Positions 31,776 to 36,049 of a DNA stretch of 36,049 nt are shown here, in pieces. Source of the stretch: Demequina mangrovi (GTDB lineage Bacteria > Actinomycetota > Actinomycetes > Actinomycetales > Demequinaceae). Within the stretch, counting starts at the first letter, position 1. Each line of letters opens with the position of its first letter. The stretch covers positions 1-36,049 of the forward strand of contig NZ_BBLU01000020.1 in assembly GCF_000759715.1 (NCBI RefSeq), written 5' to 3'. A model generated the notes under the pieces. That model searched no databases. It had not been told where the DNA came from and was given only the letters and a program-made list of their open reading frames with translations. Position numbers and translations under genes: made by a program.

Positions 31776-31828
31776 TCGTTCTCCCGCGGGTATGCCAGGG
31801 TGGGTGGCACCGGCGGCAGCGGGGGGCG

Positions 31829-32482
31829 ATGATGGCCGACGAGGCACGGGCAGGACGGCTGTACGGCGACGGCGCGCGCGGCCTCCAGGACCGCTTCGAC
31901 ACCCGGAGGCTGGCCGATGCGATCGCGGGCGGCGCGGTGCGCGAGGGGCTCGACGAGGGTGATGCCGCGTTGATCGCGCAGCAGTCGAAGGTGTGGATCG
32001 CGACGACCGACGCGGACGGCTGGCCGGACGTCTCGTACAAGGGAGGCGACCCGGGCTTCGTCAGGGTGACCGGGCCCTCGACGCTCGAGCTGCCCAGCTA
32101 CGACGGCAACGGGATGTGGCGCACCCTCGGCAACATCGAGGACGACGGCCGCGTCGCGCTCCTGTTCATCGACGAGGGCAGGCCCTGGCGGCTCCGGGTC
32201 CACGGCACCGCGGTCGTGGTCACGGATCCGGCGCGCGTCGAGGCGCACCACGGCGCGCAGGCGGTGGTCGAGGTGACCGTCGGGCGGGTGTTCCCGAACT
32301 GCGGCCGCTACGTCCACCGCAGCGGGGAGCGGGCGAGGTTCGTGCCACGGCCCGGCGAGAGGACCGCGATCCCCGACTGGAAGCGCCTCGACGGCATCAC
32401 GGAGACGCTGCCGCGGCGCGATCTCGATGCGCTCGCGGCCGACGACGGCACCCTCGACGGCTGGGACGGCTCCGGGGCCTGA
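31829..32482 (+). CDS. Pyridoxamine 5'-phosphate oxidase-family FMN-binding protein
   Basis: A 217-residue split-barrel flavoprotein. ALIAQQSKVWIATTDADGWPDVSYKGGDPGFVRV is the typical core, followed by LELPSYDGNGMWRTLGNI and GRVALLFIDEGRPWRLRVHG. It resembles the MSMEG_1061-like pyridoxamine oxidase-related group and is unlikely to be a true PdxH; a general FMN or F420 reductase role is possible. GGGGGG lies just before the ATG pair at 31829/31832. Confidence 0.82.
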   Translation: MMADEARAGRLYGDGARGLQDRFDTRRLADAIAGGAVREGLDEGDAALIAQQSKVWIATTDADGWPDVSYKGGDPGFVRVTGPSTLELPSYDGNGMWRTLGNIEDDGRVALLFIDEGRPWRLRVHGTAVVVTDPARVEAHHGAQAVVEVTVGRVFPNCGRYVHRSGERARFVPRPGERTAIPDWKRLDGITETLPRRDLDALAADDGTLDGWDGSGA

Positions 32483-32550
32483 CCGGCGGAGCCGGGCGCG
32501 GTAGGACCAAGGTCCCGAGCGCCCTGGGCGGCCCGTCCTAGCGTGGGATC

Positions 32551-33300
32551 GTGATCCGGGGTACGGTCCCCATCGTCCTTGCCGCCCTGCTCGGCGCGGG
32601 CGCGGCGGCGGGGGAGGAGCCGTCCCCGACCGGCGCCGAGGACGACGTCCTCGCCGCCGTGATCGCCGCGGACGACGCGCAAGCCGTGCACCTCATGCTG
32701 CTCGGCGGGTGCGTCGCCGACCTCACGCTCTCCGATGGGCGGCTCGCGATCGAGCATGCGGTCGCCGACGATGCGCTTGCGGCGGTGGACGCCCTCTGCG
32801 CCGCCGGCGTCGACCTCGATGCCGTCGGGCGGTCCGGGCGCACGGCGCTCGAGCTCGCGGCCGAGCTCGGCACCGCCGAGATGATCGCAGCGCTCGTGGA
32901 CGCGGGCGCCGATCCGACGGCCGTCCAGCCGGTCACGCTGGGTGCCACGCCGCTGCATGCCGCGGCCGTGAGCGCGGGGGATGAGGCGTTGGCCGTGCTG
33001 CTCGCCACCGGTGCGGATCCCGACGTGCCCGACGGCGCGGGCATCACCCCGCTCGGATGGGCCGTATGCGCGGGCGTCGATGACGCGCGGATCGAGATGC
33101 TCCTGGACGCCGGCGCGGACCCGGCGCGCGTGACCTCGAGCGGTCACAACGCAGTCGACCTCGCCGCCGCGTGCGGAAGGCCGGACCTGGTGGTGCTGCT
33201 CGAGTCCTGGGGCTGCGCGGCCGCTGAGCCGCTGACCGCCGTCGAGCCACCGCTCGGGCTCCTCGCCGTCACCTACCGGCTTCCGGTGACGGTGGGTTGA
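32551..33300 (+). CDS. Secreted ankyrin-repeat protein
   Basis: A 249-residue protein. A short hydrophobic N terminus (VPIVLAALLGAGAAAG) looks like a signal peptide with a cut after Ala. Four to five ankyrin repeats follow, e.g. GRTALELAAELGTAEMIAALVDAGADP and the LGATPLHAAAVSAGDEALAVLLATGADP unit (parts shown). A Cys pair sits in the final repeats. It is probably a periplasmic/wall-associated binding protein. GTG 32551 is 6 nt after TAGCGT (32539-32544), leaderless. In some bacteria such proteins protect or modulate a partner enzyme; no partner is evident here. Confidence 0.8.
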   Translation: MIRGTVPIVLAALLGAGAAAGEEPSPTGAEDDVLAAVIAADDAQAVHLMLLGGCVADLTLSDGRLAIEHAVADDALAAVDALCAAGVDLDAVGRSGRTALELAAELGTAEMIAALVDAGADPTAVQPVTLGATPLHAAAVSAGDEALAVLLATGADPDVPDGAGITPLGWAVCAGVDDARIEMLLDAGADPARVTSSGHNAVDLAAACGRPDLVVLLESWGCAAAEPLTAVEPPLGLLAVTYRLPVTVG

Positions 33301-33439
33301 GCGTCAGCGAGAAGCGGCCCGGCCACCCGACCGCCCTCCACACGTGCCCGCGGGTGTGAACGGTCACGCTATGCAACTCTCGGTGCGAACCGCGACCAGC
33401 AGCCCGCGAGTGGCAGATCCTGTGTGGAGGACGGTCGCC

Positions 33440-33479
33440 GGGGCGGGCGGGCAGGGGTGGGCAGGCGGGCAGGCGGGGC
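33440..33479 (+). repeat. G-run tract downstream of clpB
   Basis: Seven or eight runs of three or four G separated by 1-5 nt, enough to form a G-quadruplex on the plus strand. It lies 10 nt past the clpB stop. The rest of the 189-nt gap (33301-33489) holds an imperfect hairpin around CACACG/GGTGTG and the separated pair CCTCCACA / TGTGGAGG, but no gene I can support. Confidence 0.45.
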
Positions 33480-33489
33480 GAGGTGCGGG

Positions 33490-35643
<2,154 letters not shown>

Positions 35644-35677
35644 GGGGTTCCTCCTGTCAGTGAAGCGCGCTGTCGCT

Positions 35678-35728
35678 AAGTTGAGTGGCTTGCGCTCAAC
35701 TTTACATAACGCGCGACGAGGCGGCAAG
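35678..35728 (-). promoter_or_regulatory. clpB promoter with HAIR operator
   Basis: AAGTTGAGT-N7-GCTCAACTT (35678-35702) matches the HspR-associated inverted repeat (CTTGAGT-N7-ACTCAAG). On the minus strand TAAAGT (35704-35699) with CTTGCC (35728-35723), 18-bp spacing, forms the promoter, so the operator covers the -10 and start site. Heat induction by release of HspR is the expected control. Confidence 0.85.
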
Positions 35729-35771
35729 GGGTGGCGGGAGCGGAGAGGGGTGCGGCGGGACCGGCGGCGGG

Positions 35772-35787
35772 TGTGACCTGCGTCACA
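35772..35787. promoter_or_regulatory. Perfect CRP/GlxR-type site
   Basis: TGTGACCTGCGTCACA fits TGTGA-N6-TCACA exactly. It lies about 80 bp upstream of the clpB start site and 185 bp before tRNA-Glu. The rest of the 329-nt gap (35644-35972) holds the HAIR promoter, this site, a small GCCCC hairpin near 35802-35815 and the tRNA promoter; no gene is supported. Confidence 0.6.
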
Positions 35788-35896
35788 TCGTGGTGAGCGG
35801 CGCCCCCCACGGGGCTTGGGGCTGAGCCTCCAGAGCATCGTCATCCCTGGATATGCGAAGATGTGTCGGTTGCGAGAGGTCCCGCAGGAGCCCGAT

Positions 35897-35926
35897 TTGG
35901 AATCTGCGCGAACCATGCTGTAAAGT
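35897..35926 (+). promoter_or_regulatory. Promoter of tRNA-Glu
   Basis: TTGGAA (35897-35902), 18-bp spacer, TAAAGT (35921-35926); closely similar to the tRNA-Gln promoter. Confidence 0.75.
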
Positions 35927-35972
35927 TTTATCTCGCGCCAGCCGCCCGGTCAGGGTGACTGAAGCAGCTAGG

Positions 35973-36048
35973 GGCCCCGTTGTGTAGCGGCCTAGCACGC
36001 CGCCCTCTCAAGGCGGTAGCGCGGGTTCGAATCCCGTCGGGGCTACCA
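35973..36048 (+). tRNA. tRNA-Glu (anticodon CTC)
   Basis: Acceptor GGCCCCG pairs with CGGGGCT (G1-T72 wobble), discriminator A, and CCA encoded at 36046-36048. The anticodon loop CTCTCAA has CTC at 34-36, stem CCGCC/GGCGG; T arm GCGGGTTCGAATCCCGT. A complete cloverleaf ending one base before the window edge. Confidence 0.95.
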
Positions 36049-36049
36049 C

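Noticed and set aside
35783..35998. Minus-strand 71-codon frame before clpB
   Set aside because: It overlaps tRNA-Glu, its promoter and the CRP-type site, and has no ribosome site.

Overview
The window is chromosomal DNA from a high-G+C actinobacterium, most likely of the order Micrococcales (a Demequina- or Cellulomonas-like genus; this placement is inferred from gene content and composition, not searched). The support is very strong G/C third-position bias, many GTG starts, starts with a -10-like hexamer 6 to 8 nt upstream that suggest leaderless mRNAs, an HspR-type HAIR operator before clpB, and an SQR-TusE-DsrE operon. I see no CRISPR array, transposase, integrase, prophage gene or plasmid origin.

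Layout. 68-2836: a BTAD/SARP-like regulator followed by three small unknown genes behind an AT-rich regulatory region, closed by a strong terminator. 3093-4148: a zinc alcohol/butanediol dehydrogenase. 4209-5177 (-): a Tat lipoprotein of the intradiol dioxygenase family. 5304-7041: a leader peptide with Ile-Ile-Ile-Leu codons, two hairpins ending in a T run, then citramalate synthase, the picture of an isoleucine attenuator. 7260-8312: a lipoate-protein ligase with its accessory domain at the N terminus. 8385-10888 (-): VIT1-family metal transporter, YciI protein, YggS and YbaK. 10954-11400: RNase HI. 11524-13623: sulfide:quinone oxidoreductase, TusE and DsrE-like proteins. 13620-16224 (-): a GH16-like protein, a putative 3-methyladenine glycosylase-like protein and a NYN-LOTUS protein. 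16334-17230: an EamA/RhtA exporter. 17241-19201 (-): a squalene-cyclase-like protein and a DUF418-like membrane protein. 19277-22428: an FAH-family hydrolase, gltX and a HAD hydrolase. 22432-31028: a TetR regulator divergent from a tyrosine phosphatase, followed by a tightly overlapped peptide-type ABC transporter and a NagZ-like GH3 enzyme. 31133-33300: a small lipoprotein, tRNA-Gln(CTG), a PNPOx-like protein and a secreted ankyrin protein. 33490-35643 (-): a ClpB lacking its N domain. 35973-36048: tRNA-Glu(CTC).

The most unusual signals lie outside the genes. (1) The 10-mer GGGACGATGC / GCATCGTCCC occurs nine times exactly, against about 0.15 expected from base composition. It lies mostly just after stop codons, once as an inverted pair forming a perfect terminator and once as such a pair with one mismatch; inside some genes it uses codons that are otherwise rare here. 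This resembles the architecture of DNA-uptake sequences in Neisseria and Pasteurellaceae. (2) Two intergenic regions share a second, longer dispersed element built around the same motif. (3) The cimA attenuator. (4) About ten genes have a -10-like hexamer 6-8 nt before the start codon. (5) The BTAD regulator with its three small downstream proteins is the best candidate here for an undescribed gene system.
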